A stretch of 20,695 nucleotides of DNA from an uncultured Collinsella sp. (GTDB lineage: Bacteria; Actinomycetota; Coriobacteriia; Coriobacteriales; Coriobacteriaceae): positions 1 through 20,695 of the forward strand of contig CABRIF010000031.1 in assembly GCA_902470925.1 (NCBI GenBank), given 5' to 3'. Position 1 is the stretch's first letter; each line of letters opens with the position of its first letter. Shown in pieces: positions 1-7,940 of this stretch. The position numbers and the translations under genes are program-made. The notes under the pieces were generated by a model, which had not been told where the DNA came from, did no database searches, and was given only the letters and a program-made list of their open reading frames with translations.

Positions 1-643
1 GATACGCCGCCGTGCCCATGACCGCCTGCTCCGCAAAGGCGTAAGCCTGCGCGCGCGGCATCCCCTCGGCCACCGCCGCATCGGCCAGGGCCTCGATGAA
101 CAGGCACACGAAGGCGGGCGAGCTGCCCGAGGCGGCGATCACCGCGTCGATCAGGCGCTCGGGCAGTACCTCGGCGCGGCCGAACCCCTCGCACAGGCGC
201 TTGACGAACGCCGTCTCCTCCTCGCTCACCCGCTCGTTGGGCGACACCGAGCTCATGCCCGCCCCCACCATGGCAGGCAGGTTCGGCATGACGCGTACGA
301 TCTTGCGCTGCGAACCCAGCAGCTCGGCCAAGTGCGCCAGCGTCACGCCGGCGGCAACCGAGACCACCAGGGCGTCCTCGGCGAGCGCCGGGGCGATCTG
401 GCGGGCCACCTGGGGCAGCTGCTGGGGCTTGACCGCCAGAAGCACCGTGCCCGCGCCCCGCACCGCCTCCACGTTGTCGCACGTGGCGGTGCAGCCGAGT
501 GCCGAGGCGAGCGCCTCGGCGGCAGCCGGGGACGCATTGGATACCACCAGGTCCTCCGGCTCGATGAGCCCGGCGCCCACGATCCCCTTGACCATTGCGC
601 TGCCCATGTTCCCGCAGCCGATCAGCGCCATACCCTGCAGCAT
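1..643 (-). CDS. proC: Pyrroline-5-carboxylate reductase, 3' end cut by the window
   Basis: Catalyses the last step of proline synthesis, NAD(P)H-dependent reduction of 1-pyrroline-5-carboxylate, in the cytoplasm. The N-terminus reads MLQGMALIGCGNMGSAMVKG, a Rossmann fold with the GxGxxG dinucleotide motif. Further on are the AVKPQ stretch (family motif), VRVMPNLPAMVGAGMS, and the C-terminal-domain helix AYAFAEQAVMGTA at the window edge. About 214 of the usual 265-275 residues are present, so only the last helices are missing. The ATG at 641-643 is preceded at good distance by GAAAGGA on the minus strand (652-658). The nearby ATG at 649-651 is out of frame. The family is clear from the sequence; whether the gene is intact beyond position 1 cannot be seen. 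Confidence 0.93.
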   Translation of the reverse strand, partial: MLQGMALIGCGNMGSAMVKGIVGAGLIEPEDLVVSNASPAAAEALASALGCTATCDNVEAVRGAGTVLLAVKPQQLPQVARQIAPALAEDALVVSVAAGVTLAHLAELLGSQRKIVRVMPNLPAMVGAGMSSVSPNERVSEEETAFVKRLCEGFGRAEVLPERLIDAVIAASGSSPAFVCLFIEALADAAVAEGMPRAQAYAFAEQAVMGTAAY

Positions 644-1024
644 CGCCGCATCCTTTCGTCGCGTTGCCTGACGCGGCGGCAGGTCGTCCCGGTACGTCAT
701 CCCACCAGGCAGACCCCACCGCCGCGAACTCGTTCGACCCGATTCTACGCCGGCGGCCTGCGCGTGTCGACGGAAAACCGCGTTGCGACCTCCGCCGCTT
801 AGCTGTACCGCTTTGCGGTACCGCAGCGCCCGGTGGGCGAGCCGCGCCGCCGTGCGCCCACCGCAGAGTCGCACCGTTCGGCCGCGCCGCCGCGCGCTGC
901 CGCGGGGTCGCACCGTCCGGCCGCGCCGCAGCACTGCGCCTCAGCACCGCGCGGGCACGCGACGCCGCACCTCAGCACCGCGCCGCAGGGCCGCGGATCG
1001 ACAGTCGTTAGCCAGGCAGCAGCC
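644..1024. other. Gene-free, very GC-rich spacer with short degenerate repeats
   Basis: No credible gene lies here: open frames on both strands are Arg/Ala/Pro-rich, overlap each other and lack ribosome binding sites. A short hairpin GTACCGC-TTT-GCGGTAC sits at 805-821 without a T run. An imperfect direct repeat (GTCGCACCGT followed by CGGCCGCGCCGC) occurs near 868-890 and again near 907-929. CTCAGCACCGCGC occurs twice, near 940-952 and 971-983. The upstream promoter of proC should lie at the left end, but no convincing -35/-10 pair was found. Confidence 0.5.
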
Positions 1025-2176
1025 CTACGCGAACGCCATGAGCGCGAACCCGCAGGCGACGGCGAGCACGTACAGCACGCCCAAGATCACCAGGTTTTCG
1101 CGCACATGGCGATTCGTGCGGAACAGCACCAGGTAGCCCACGCCCGCAGAGACCAGCAGGCCCGCCATCATGGGGCCGTAGCCGAGCACGCCTTCCAGGT
1201 AGAGCTGGGTGATCACCACGCTCGCCGAGCAATTGGGCACCAGGCCCACCAGGCCGGAGGCGAACACGGCAATGCCCTCGTTGCCGCTCAGAAACGCCGC
1301 GAGCGCATCTTCGCCCACCGTTTCGAGCACGGCGGTCAACACCAGGGTAACCAGGAAGATGAACAGGCTCACCTGCAGCGTATGGGACACCGCGCTGCGC
1401 ACGATGCCGCCCGCTGCCGCCGCGCCGCCGTGGGCGTGGGCATGCCCGTGCGCGCAGGCGCAGGCCTCGCCGGAAGCGCCCGCAGCCCCGTGGAGGTGGG
1501 TATCCGCATGGCGAGCGTGGCGGGTGGCCTCAAGGTCGGGGGATGCCGACGCCGCGCCGTGGGCCGCTGCGGCCCCCGCACGGCTGCCAGCCGCGCCTGC
1601 GCGCTCGACATCCGCCTCCTCATCGCAGCCGCAATGGTCCTGCTCGCACAGGCGATGGATGTGCGCGCAGCCCTCGCCCGCCTCGGAGAAGCCTTCCATC
1701 AGCGCCGCGGCACCAGGCGCCTCGCCGCCCCGCACCGTGCGGCGCACCGCGTCATGCACGCCGGCACGGCGGCGCAGCAGGCGCAAGACGGCATCGATGC
1801 CAAGGCCCGCCACCAGCGCGATGCCCATCTTGACCAGGAGGATGCCCGCCACGGTGCCCGCGTCAACGCGCTCGGCCACCAGCATGGGCAGCATCTCGTC
1901 GGACGTGGACAAAAACACCGCCACCAGCGTGCCGAGCGTCACTACGCGCCCCGCGTACAGGGTGGCCCCCATGGCCGAGAAGCCGCACTGCGGCACAACG
2001 CCCAGCACGGCACCCACCACCGGGCCGGCCGCCCCGGCGCGGCGCACCAGCGCGTTCAGCCGTTCGCCGGCCGCATGCTCCAGCGCCTCGAGCGCCAGGT
2101 ATGTCACCAGCAAAAACGGGATGAGCACCAGCGTATCTTTGCCGGCATCGAGCACTACGTCAAACACCATGTCCAT
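1025..2176 (-). CDS. Predicted manganese/heavy-metal export permease (ArsP_2/PF11449-like)
   Basis: A 383-residue polytopic membrane protein resembling the family annotated as putative manganese transporter or arsenic efflux protein. Two related halves are visible. The first carries PQCGFSAMG (P62-Q63-C64-G65) and the second PNCSASVVIT (P314-N315-C316), each inside a hydrophobic segment, so the protein looks like an internal duplication with paired motifs. Between them (about residues 141-255) is a long hydrophilic loop rich in His, Cys and Asp, including CAHIHRLCEQDHCGC and HGHAHAHGG, which probably binds metal. The ATG at 2174-2176 has GGAGAAG about 10 nt upstream; an in-frame ATG at 2168-2170 is less well placed. 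It diverges from the exonuclease at 2351. I see no yybP-ykoY manganese riboswitch upstream. The substrate is inferred from family annotation only. Confidence 0.75.
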   Translation of the reverse strand: MDMVFDVVLDAGKDTLVLIPFLLVTYLALEALEHAAGERLNALVRRAGAAGPVVGAVLGVVPQCGFSAMGATLYAGRVVTLGTLVAVFLSTSDEMLPMLVAERVDAGTVAGILLVKMGIALVAGLGIDAVLRLLRRRAGVHDAVRRTVRGGEAPGAAALMEGFSEAGEGCAHIHRLCEQDHCGCDEEADVERAGAAGSRAGAAAAHGAASASPDLEATRHARHADTHLHGAAGASGEACACAHGHAHAHGGAAAAGGIVRSAVSHTLQVSLFIFLVTLVLTAVLETVGEDALAAFLSGNEGIAVFASGLVGLVPNCSASVVITQLYLEGVLGYGPMMAGLLVSAGVGYLVLFRTNRHVRENLVILGVLYVLAVACGFALMAFA

Positions 2177-2224
2177 GAACTACCGTCTTCTCCGTCGTCG
2201 CAAACCATACGATTTCGAACATAT

Positions 2225-2242
2225 GAAGGGTTGATACCCTTC
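2225..2242. promoter_or_regulatory. Perfect 7-bp dyad GAAGGGT-N4-ACCCTTC in the divergent promoter region
   Basis: The dyad lies in a distinctly AT-richer stretch (about 2200-2340) between the divergent permease and exonuclease genes. It overlaps TTGATA (2231-2236), a possible -35 for the plus strand with a poor TATACC -10 at 2256-2261. A related GGGATATACCCC follows at 2252-2263. It could be an operator for a metal-responsive regulator or a 5'UTR hairpin of the permease transcript; the sequence does not decide. Confidence 0.4.
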
Positions 2243-2338
2243 GGCATCATCGGGATATACCCCAGTAGAATTCCTATAAGGTAGCGTAAGAAGTTACATA
2301 GAGCAAACAACATCCGCCCCCTGCGGATCGTACAAGCT

Positions 2339-2344
2339 AAGGAG
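2339..2344 (+). promoter_or_regulatory. Ribosome binding site that fixes a TTG start
   Basis: AAGGAG is followed by six bases and then TTG at 2351-2353. No ATG or GTG in this frame is as well placed: the next in-frame ATG (2381-2383) has no Shine-Dalgarno sequence. This supports the rare TTG initiation codon for the exonuclease gene. Confidence 0.8.
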
Positions 2345-2350
2345 CCGATC

Positions 2351-3316
2351 TTGAACGCACAGCAAGCTCTCGAATACTCGATGCAGCCCTTCATCCCCAT
2401 GTTCATCTACGGAGACTACGACGCCATGGAATCGGAGCGCCAGCGGGGCGAGGAGGCCCTCAAGGCCCTCGTGGACGAATGGAAGGCCAACGACGAGCCG
2501 GGGTTCGGCTTCGACGTGATCTTGGACCTGGCAGACCGCAACCGCGAGCTGTGCGACCAGATCGGCGAGGCGCGCCTGCGCAACCTGTCGAGCCCCATGC
2601 TCTCCCGCAGCCTCAGCGACGCTGACCTGTGCGCCGGCGTGGGTAAGCTGCAGGGCCGTGGCGCCAGCGTCGTGGCGCGCGAGGTGCGCGGCGACCGCGA
2701 CGCCTACGCCGTGGCCTACGTGCGCAAGCCCATCAAGGGCACCGTGCTGGGCATCGACATCGAGACCACCGGGCGCGCACCCGAGCGCGGCTACATCATC
2801 AACGTGGGCTGGGAGCTCATGGACCTCACGAGCACAGCCGAGCCGCGCGAGCCCGAGGCGCACTACTGCGGGCTTCCCGAGCTCTACCGCGAAGCCGGGG
2901 TGCCGCTCAACGAGATCCACCACATCACCTGGGACGACCTCGAGGGCAACACGCCGTTTCGCCAGGACGCGCAGCTGCACAAGACGCTGCTGAAGCTCAT
3001 GAAGAAATATCCGTACATGGCGCACAACGCCGCCTTCGAGGACTCCTGGTTCATGCTGCACCTCCCCGGCTACGCCGAGGCGCGCCGCGCGGGCAAGATC
3101 ATCCCCATCGACACGCGCCACATCTGCCGCTCCCTCGACGGTGAGGTCAAGACCCTGCCGCGCGAGAGCGCGCCGGCGAGCCTGGAGAACTGGGCGCGCC
3201 GCCGCGGCACGCTGGCGGCCGACGCCAACGAGCTCCACCTGGGCCTGGACGACACCGACCTCATGCTGCGCACCGTGCAGGCGGAGTTCATGCGCAAGCA
3301 GATGTTCAAGGAGTAG
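2351..3316 (+). CDS. DnaQ-like (DEDDh) 3'-5' exonuclease with an uncharacterised N-terminal region
   Basis: A 321-residue protein whose C-terminal two thirds is a DEDDh exonuclease fold. Exo I is GIDIETTG with D136 and E138. Exo II is MAHNAAFED, where the usual NxxFD acidic position is E230 followed by D231. Exo III is HLGLDDTDL with H296 and D301 at the expected five-residue spacing. INEIHHITWDDLEG-like sequence (LNEIHHITWDDLEG) matches the substrate-side segment typical of DnaQ proteins. Residues 1-130 have no recognised domain and begin with a Met/aromatic-rich stretch. It probably trims DNA or RNA 3' ends in repair or RNA turnover; it is not obviously the replicative epsilon subunit. TTG start chosen because of AAGGAG at 2339-2344. 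A strong terminator follows 50 bp after the stop, so the gene is monocistronic. Confidence 0.85.
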   Translation: MNAQQALEYSMQPFIPMFIYGDYDAMESERQRGEEALKALVDEWKANDEPGFGFDVILDLADRNRELCDQIGEARLRNLSSPMLSRSLSDADLCAGVGKLQGRGASVVAREVRGDRDAYAVAYVRKPIKGTVLGIDIETTGRAPERGYIINVGWELMDLTSTAEPREPEAHYCGLPELYREAGVPLNEIHHITWDDLEGNTPFRQDAQLHKTLLKLMKKYPYMAHNAAFEDSWFMLHLPGYAEARRAGKIIPIDTRHICRSLDGEVKTLPRESAPASLENWARRRGTLAADANELHLGLDDTDLMLRTVQAEFMRKQMFKE

Positions 3317-3330
3317 CAACCCAGCACCGC

Positions 3331-3363
3331 GATGGCAGCGCAATGGCAGCGCCACGGCAGCGC
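3331..3363. repeat. Three imperfect 11-bp tandem copies (consensus RTGGCAGCGC plus one base)
   Basis: ATGGCAGCGC at 3332-3341 and 3343-3352 and ACGGCAGCGC at 3354-3363 recur with an 11-bp period, just after the exonuclease stop and ending at the terminator stem. Simple slippage expansion is the likeliest origin. Confidence 0.75.
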
Positions 3364-3366
3364 GAC

Positions 3367-3406
3367 GCGCCCTTCGGCAGAACCGAACTGCCGAAGGGCG
3401 CTTTTT
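3367..3406 (+). terminator. Rho-independent terminator of the exonuclease gene
   Basis: A perfect 14-bp stem (3367-3380 with 3388-3401), loop AACCGAA, followed directly by TTTTT (3402-3406). It sits 50 bp after the stop codon at 3314-3316. Confidence 0.93.
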
Positions 3407-3410
3407 CATG

Positions 3411-3444
3411 GCGCTCGATGCTCCGCGGCGCTCGATGCTCCGCG
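3411..3444. repeat. Perfect 17-bp tandem duplication
   Basis: GCGCTCGATGCTCCGCG occurs at 3411-3427 and again, without gap or mismatch, at 3428-3444. It lies immediately downstream of the exonuclease terminator and upstream of the padR promoter. Confidence 0.9.
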
Positions 3445-3518
3445 ATGACCCTATAGCCAATCCGAACGCCCCTCGCCACCAATCCGAATGCCGTCGCATC
3501 TTCGGTTTCAAATCCTTG

Positions 3519-3549
3519 TTGACGTCTTATACTATGCGATATATAGTAT
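3519..3549 (+). promoter_or_regulatory. padR promoter with an embedded PadR-type operator
   Basis: TTGACG (3519-3524), 17-bp spacer, TATAGT (3542-3547): a near-consensus sigma-70 promoter. Within it lies a perfect dyad ATACTAT-N7-ATAGTAT (3529-3535 and 3543-3549), which covers the spacer and the -10 box. PadR-family repressors commonly bind ATAC/GTAT-type dyads at their own promoters, so this is most likely an autoregulatory operator. The transcript start would fall about 15 bp before the ATG. Confidence 0.85.
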
Positions 3550-3567
3550 GTGGCGAAAGGAGGTATC

Positions 3568-3898
3568 ATGGATGCTCAAATGAAGCGTGGGTTTCTCGAG
3601 ATCTGCGTCCTCGCCTCGCTCAGCAGGCAGGACTCCTATGAATACCAAATCGTCAAGGACGTGCCCGACGTCCTCGGACTCACCGAGTCGACGCTCTACC
3701 CCCTGCTCAACGGCGTAGGCGGCGTGTCTCACCGCCTACGCCGTTGAGCACAACGGGCGGCTGCGCAAGTACTACCGGCTCACCGAAGGGGGTCGGGCGC
3801 GAATCGACGAGTTCCTATCCGAGCAAACCGACATCATGTCCATCTACGACTTCGTGAAACGAGGTGCCCCGATGACTAAGGAGGCCCCTCATGCGTAA
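3568..3898 (+). pseudogene. PadR-family transcriptional regulator, frameshifted at an inverted repeat
   Basis: The first frame (3568-3747) reads MDAQMKRGFLEICVLASLSR and continues to DVLGLTESTLYPLL, the winged-helix start typical of PadR, then degenerates to NGVGGVSHRLRR and stops at 3745-3747. A second frame resumes from about 3726 with CLTAYAVEHNGRLRKYYRLT, the family's wing, and runs to TAA at 3896-3898. Between LLN and CLTAYAV there are 13 nt where the family usually has about six codons. That 13-nt piece is part of a perfect 19-bp inverted repeat (3704-3722/3732-3750). The intact gene would have been about 110 residues. Start ATG 3568 chosen for AAAGGAGG at 3556-3563; the GTG at 3550 overlaps that site. 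PadR proteins often sit beside DUF4097/DUF1700 membrane genes, as here. A sequencing or assembly error is possible. Confidence 0.85.
3704..3750. repeat. Perfect 19-bp inverted repeat with 9-nt loop inside padR
   Basis: Left arm 3704-3722 (TGCTCAACGGCGTAGGCGG), loop CGTGTCTCA (3723-3731), right arm 3732-3750, exact reverse complement over 19 bp. The right arm encodes residues fitting the PadR family (TAYAVEH). The left arm encodes nothing family-like beyond LLN, so the left arm is the likely copied one. The premature TGA (3745-3747) arises in the right arm when it is read in the first frame. Confidence 0.95.
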
Positions 3899-4838
3899 GA
3901 ACCGCAAACCCCTGCTCATCGCCGCCGGCGTCCTCTGTGCAGTCGGACTCGCCCTGATGGCGGGTGCCTGGACGGCCGGCGGATTCGATATCGAAGCGCT
4001 GTCCACCGCAGGCGAGACCTGGACCAAAACCGAGACCTCCTGCACCGCCGAGGCTGCGCGTGCGCATAGCCGCATCGCCGTGCGCACGCAGTCAGGAGAC
4101 GTTCGCATCGAGCCGGCCGACGGCGACGCCATCGAGCTCGAGTACTGGACGGGCAGCGCACAGACCGTCCAGGTCACCGATGAATCCGGCGTCCTTACCG
4201 TCGAGGTTGCCGACGTGGAGGCGCCGCATCATCTGATCGTGTTCAGCCCGGGCGCGCCCGACACGACCACCGTGGTGCGCGTACCCGCCTCCTTCGCCGG
4301 CGAAATCGTCGTCGAAAGCGATTTGGGCGAGGTGGCCGCAAGCGACCTGACAGGGCTCAGCCGCATGCAGGCGTCAAGCGATGGCGGCTCGGTGGTGCTC
4401 GATGCCGTCGGGGCGCAGCACGTCCAGGCAACCAGCGACGTCGGCGACATCCTGCTCTCCGGCATCACCGCGGGCGATGTGGAGGCGCGCAATACGAACG
4501 GCACGATTTCCGTGGGCGGCGCCACGGCCGACAAGCTCGATGCCACCAACGAAAACGGCGACGTGCTGCTTGGATCGGTGACGGCCACCGCGCTTGCCTG
4601 CACCATCGCCAACGGCGACGTGACCAGCCAGGACCTCGACATCACCACGGCGACCTTCCGCACCAGCAACGGCGACATGCACCTCGCTTACAGCGGCTCG
4701 GCGCGCAGCTACGCGATCGACGCCCACACCGACAGCGGCGATATCACCGCCCCGCGCAGCACCTTCGATGCCGAGCGCGTCATCCACGCTCAGAGCGCCA
4801 ACGGCAGCATCGAGATCACGTTCAGCGACGACGAATAG
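3891..4838 (+). CDS. DUF4097-family membrane-anchored beta-repeat protein
   Basis: A 315-residue protein with a basic N-terminus (MRKNRKP), one hydrophobic anchor (about residues 8-28), then an extracytoplasmic domain of repeated short strands: GDVRIEPADGDAIEL, SDVGDILLSGI, TNGTISVGG, ENGDVLLGSV, ANGDVTSQDL, SNGDMHLAYSG, DSGDITAP, ANGSIEITF. This G-D/N-G ladder is characteristic of DUF4097 (PF13349) and suggests a right-handed beta-helix. No lipobox or enzyme motif is seen and the biochemical role is unknown. ATG 3891 has AAGGAGG at 3878-3884 and overlaps the end of the padR reading frame, so the two genes were an operon with coupled translation. The padR frameshift ends translation about 140 nt earlier and would remove that coupling. 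The HAAS/DUF1700 gene often found in this operon type is absent. Confidence 0.85.
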   Translation: MRKNRKPLLIAAGVLCAVGLALMAGAWTAGGFDIEALSTAGETWTKTETSCTAEAARAHSRIAVRTQSGDVRIEPADGDAIELEYWTGSAQTVQVTDESGVLTVEVADVEAPHHLIVFSPGAPDTTTVVRVPASFAGEIVVESDLGEVAASDLTGLSRMQASSDGGSVVLDAVGAQHVQATSDVGDILLSGITAGDVEARNTNGTISVGGATADKLDATNENGDVLLGSVTATALACTIANGDVTSQDLDITTATFRTSNGDMHLAYSGSARSYAIDAHTDSGDITAPRSTFDAERVIHAQSANGSIEITFSDDE

Positions 4839-4890
4839 ACCGGCTACGCCGCACACGGCAGCTACCACACAACAACCGCATCAACCCGAC

Positions 4891-4922
4891 CTGCGGGGCG
4901 TCCTCAAAAGGGCGCCCCGCAG
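4891..4922 (+). terminator. Terminator-like hairpin after the DUF4097 gene
   Basis: CTGCGGGGCG (4891-4900) pairs with CGCCCCGCAG (4913-4922). A further CCT/AGG and one T-G pair close it to a CAAA loop, giving about 14 pairs. It lacks a clear T run (CATATATG follows), so termination may be partial. It separates the padR operon from the arsR promoter. Confidence 0.6.
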
Positions 4923-4955
4923 CATATATGCACGAAATATGACGCCCCGTTTCCC

Positions 4956-4983
4956 TTGACATATGAATGAATGCTCATATAAT
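4956..4983 (+). promoter_or_regulatory. Consensus sigma-70 promoter of the metal-efflux operon
   Basis: TTGACA (4956-4961), 16-bp spacer, TATAAT (4978-4983): both hexamers match consensus exactly. Such a strong promoter fits a gene kept off by a repressor and released by metal. Confidence 0.92.
4961..4980. promoter_or_regulatory. ArsR/SmtB operator O1 (ATATGA-N8-TCATAT)
   Basis: A perfect 6-bp dyad filling the spacer and reaching into the -10 box, so bound repressor would block RNA polymerase. The arms match the ATATGA/TCATAT ends of SmtB-type operators. Confidence 0.85.
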
Positions 4984-4997
4984 CATATTCAGTTGAT

Positions 4998-5017
4998 ATA
5001 TGAGCATGTGTTCATAC
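4998..5017. promoter_or_regulatory. ArsR/SmtB operator O2 (ATATGA-N8-TCATAC)
   Basis: The inner part TGAGCA-N2-TGTTCA is close to the SmtB-family TGAACA/TGTTCA core. It lies just downstream of the probable transcription start and is centred 37 bp from O1. Confidence 0.85.
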
Positions 5018-5031
5018 GATTGGAGGTTTTC

Positions 5032-5427
5032 ATGGCACAGAACACGAGCCCGGAGCTTTCGGCAGCCGATGAGGAGGTACCCGAGCCCACCGACGCCATC
5101 TGCCCCCGGTGCGCGGCGGCCGACCGCGATGCCGCCAACGAGATGCCCGACGAGGAGCTGCTCTATGACCTCGCCGATCTCTTCAAGGTGTTCAGCGACA
5201 CCACCCGGATCAAGATCCTGTATGCCCTCATGGGTGCCGAGCTGCCCGTCAGCGCCATCGCCGAGGCAACGAGCACCTCGCAGTCGGCCGTTTCCCACCA
5301 GCTGCGCCTGCTCAAGCAGTCCCATCTGGTGCGGTTCCGGCGCGACGGGCGCAACATCCACTACTCGCTCGCCGACGACCACGTGCAGACCATGCTCGAG
5401 GTCGGCCTGAGCCACATCTGCGAGTAA
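5032..5427 (+). CDS. ArsR/SmtB-family metal-sensing repressor (alpha-5 zinc-type site)
   Basis: A 131-residue winged-helix repressor: LADLFKVFSDTTRIKILYAL, then the recognition helix region STSQSAVSHQLRLLKQ, then the wing LVRFRRDGRNIHYSL. The C-terminal helix DDHVQTMLEVGLSHICE carries D115, H117, H128 and E131 with exactly the spacing of the SmtB alpha-5 Zn site (Asp-x-His-x10-His-x2-Glu). There is no CxC in the alpha-3 helix (LPVSAI), so a CadC/ArsR thiolate site is unlikely. The N-terminal CPRC (C24, C27) could add ligands. It should dissociate from O1/O2 when Zn or a similar ion binds. The start is ATG 5032, with GGAGG at 5022-5026. An in-frame ATG at 4963 lies inside the promoter and is rejected. 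First gene of the arsR-HMA-ATPase operon. Confidence 0.93.
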   Translation: MAQNTSPELSAADEEVPEPTDAICPRCAAADRDAANEMPDEELLYDLADLFKVFSDTTRIKILYALMGAELPVSAIAEATSTSQSAVSHQLRLLKQSHLVRFRRDGRNIHYSLADDHVQTMLEVGLSHICE

Positions 5428-5484
5428 CCCTTACACGCACGCGAACCCGGGGCAGCCCGCCCCGCAACCGGAAAGGAACCCATC

Positions 5485-5703
5485 ATGCGCAAGGTATTCA
5501 AACTCAACGAAATCGACTGCGCCACCTGCGCTGCCAAGCTCGAGCACGCCATCGCCGGCGTCGACGGCGTGCTGAGCGCCAAGATCAACTTCCTCACCCA
5601 GAAGCTCACGCTCGAGGCCGACGACGCCCGCTTCGACGAGGTCCTCGACGCCGTGGTGGAACTCACCGCGCAGATCGAGCCCGATTGCGAGATTCTGCGG
5701 TAG
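5485..5703 (+). CDS. Free-standing HMA-domain metal-binding protein
   Basis: A 72-residue protein consisting of one ferredoxin-like HMA domain. The metal loop is IDCATCAAKLE with C12-x-x-C15. An Asp directly before the first Cys (D11) is typical of Zn/Cd/Pb ATPase N-terminal domains rather than the MTCxxC of copper chaperones. It lies between arsR (57-bp gap holding a weak CGGGGC-AGCCC-GCCCCG hairpin at 5448-5464) and the P1B ATPase that lacks such a domain. It most likely delivers metal to, or gates, that pump as a detached N-terminal domain. RBS GGAAAGGA (5471-5478). The size is normal for a single HMA domain. Confidence 0.9.
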   Translation: MRKVFKLNEIDCATCAAKLEHAIAGVDGVLSAKINFLTQKLTLEADDARFDEVLDAVVELTAQIEPDCEILR

Positions 5704-5713
5704 AAGGGGTTGT

Positions 5714-5795
5714 GCTCACGGCGGGTGTCCGGTCTGCTGTGCGCCCTCAGCTTCGCTGCGCTCAGAAGTCGCGCGCGCAGCAGACCGGACACCCG
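5714..5795. repeat. Constant-loop hairpin, copy A
   Basis: An 18-bp perfect stem (5722-5739/5778-5795), extended by one T-G and four Watson-Crick pairs to 5744/5773. The loop region contains CTCAGCTTCGCTGCGCTCAG followed by AAGTCGCG. The left side is preceded by GCTCACG (5714-5720). The element fills most of the HMA-ATPase spacer. It shares the loop and the GCTCACG edge, but not the arms, with copy B. There is no T run, so it is not a standard terminator. In the mRNA it could block or pace ribosomes and exonucleases between the two cistrons. Confidence 0.9.
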
Positions 5796-5855
5796 GCACG
5801 CACCCACCGCAACCATACACCGTCGATAACGCTACACAACGAGGATGGCTGACCT

Positions 5856-7784
<1,929 letters not shown>

Positions 7785-7868
7785 GCTCACGCGGGGTCGG
7801 AGGCATCTCCCCGTGCGCTCAGCTTCGCTGCGCTCAGAAGTCGCGCACGGGGAGATGCCTCCGACCCC
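7785..7868. repeat. Constant-loop hairpin, copy B
   Basis: GCTCACG (7785-7791) directly after the ATPase stop, then a perfect 26-bp stem (7793-7818 with 7843-7868) closing a 24-nt loop TCAGCTTCGCTGCGCTCAG followed by AAGTC. Loop and left edge match copy A. The arms (GGGGTCGGAGGCATCTCCCC onward) are unrelated to copy A's arms, yet perfectly self-complementary. It may protect or end the operon's mRNA. Confidence 0.93.
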
Positions 7869-7940
7869 AAGGTAGCCGTTGCCCGTGCGTCCACGAAACG
7901 CAACAGGGCGGCTGGATGCCCAGTCTGGCTGTAACGTATA

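Noticed and set aside
860..1000. CRISPR-like or REP-like array in the proC/permease gap
   Set aside because: Repeats are short, imperfect, only two copies each and irregularly spaced.
2177..2350. yybP-ykoY manganese riboswitch upstream of the metal permease
   Set aside because: Looked for because this permease family can be manganese-linked; the conserved loop sequences of that riboswitch are not visible.
3568..3747. A short functional 59-residue PadR-like protein
   Set aside because: The frame loses the wing and dimer helix, and family sequence continues in another frame directly downstream, so a broken gene is the better reading.
4963..5031. Longer ArsR start at the ATG at 4963
   Set aside because: It lies inside the -35/-10 spacer, before the transcription start; ATG 5032 has a strong GGAGG.
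5714..5795. Hairpin A as a standard rho-independent terminator
   Set aside because: No T run follows, and it lies inside an operon before the ATPase; its loop is shared with hairpin B, which a simple terminator does not explain.
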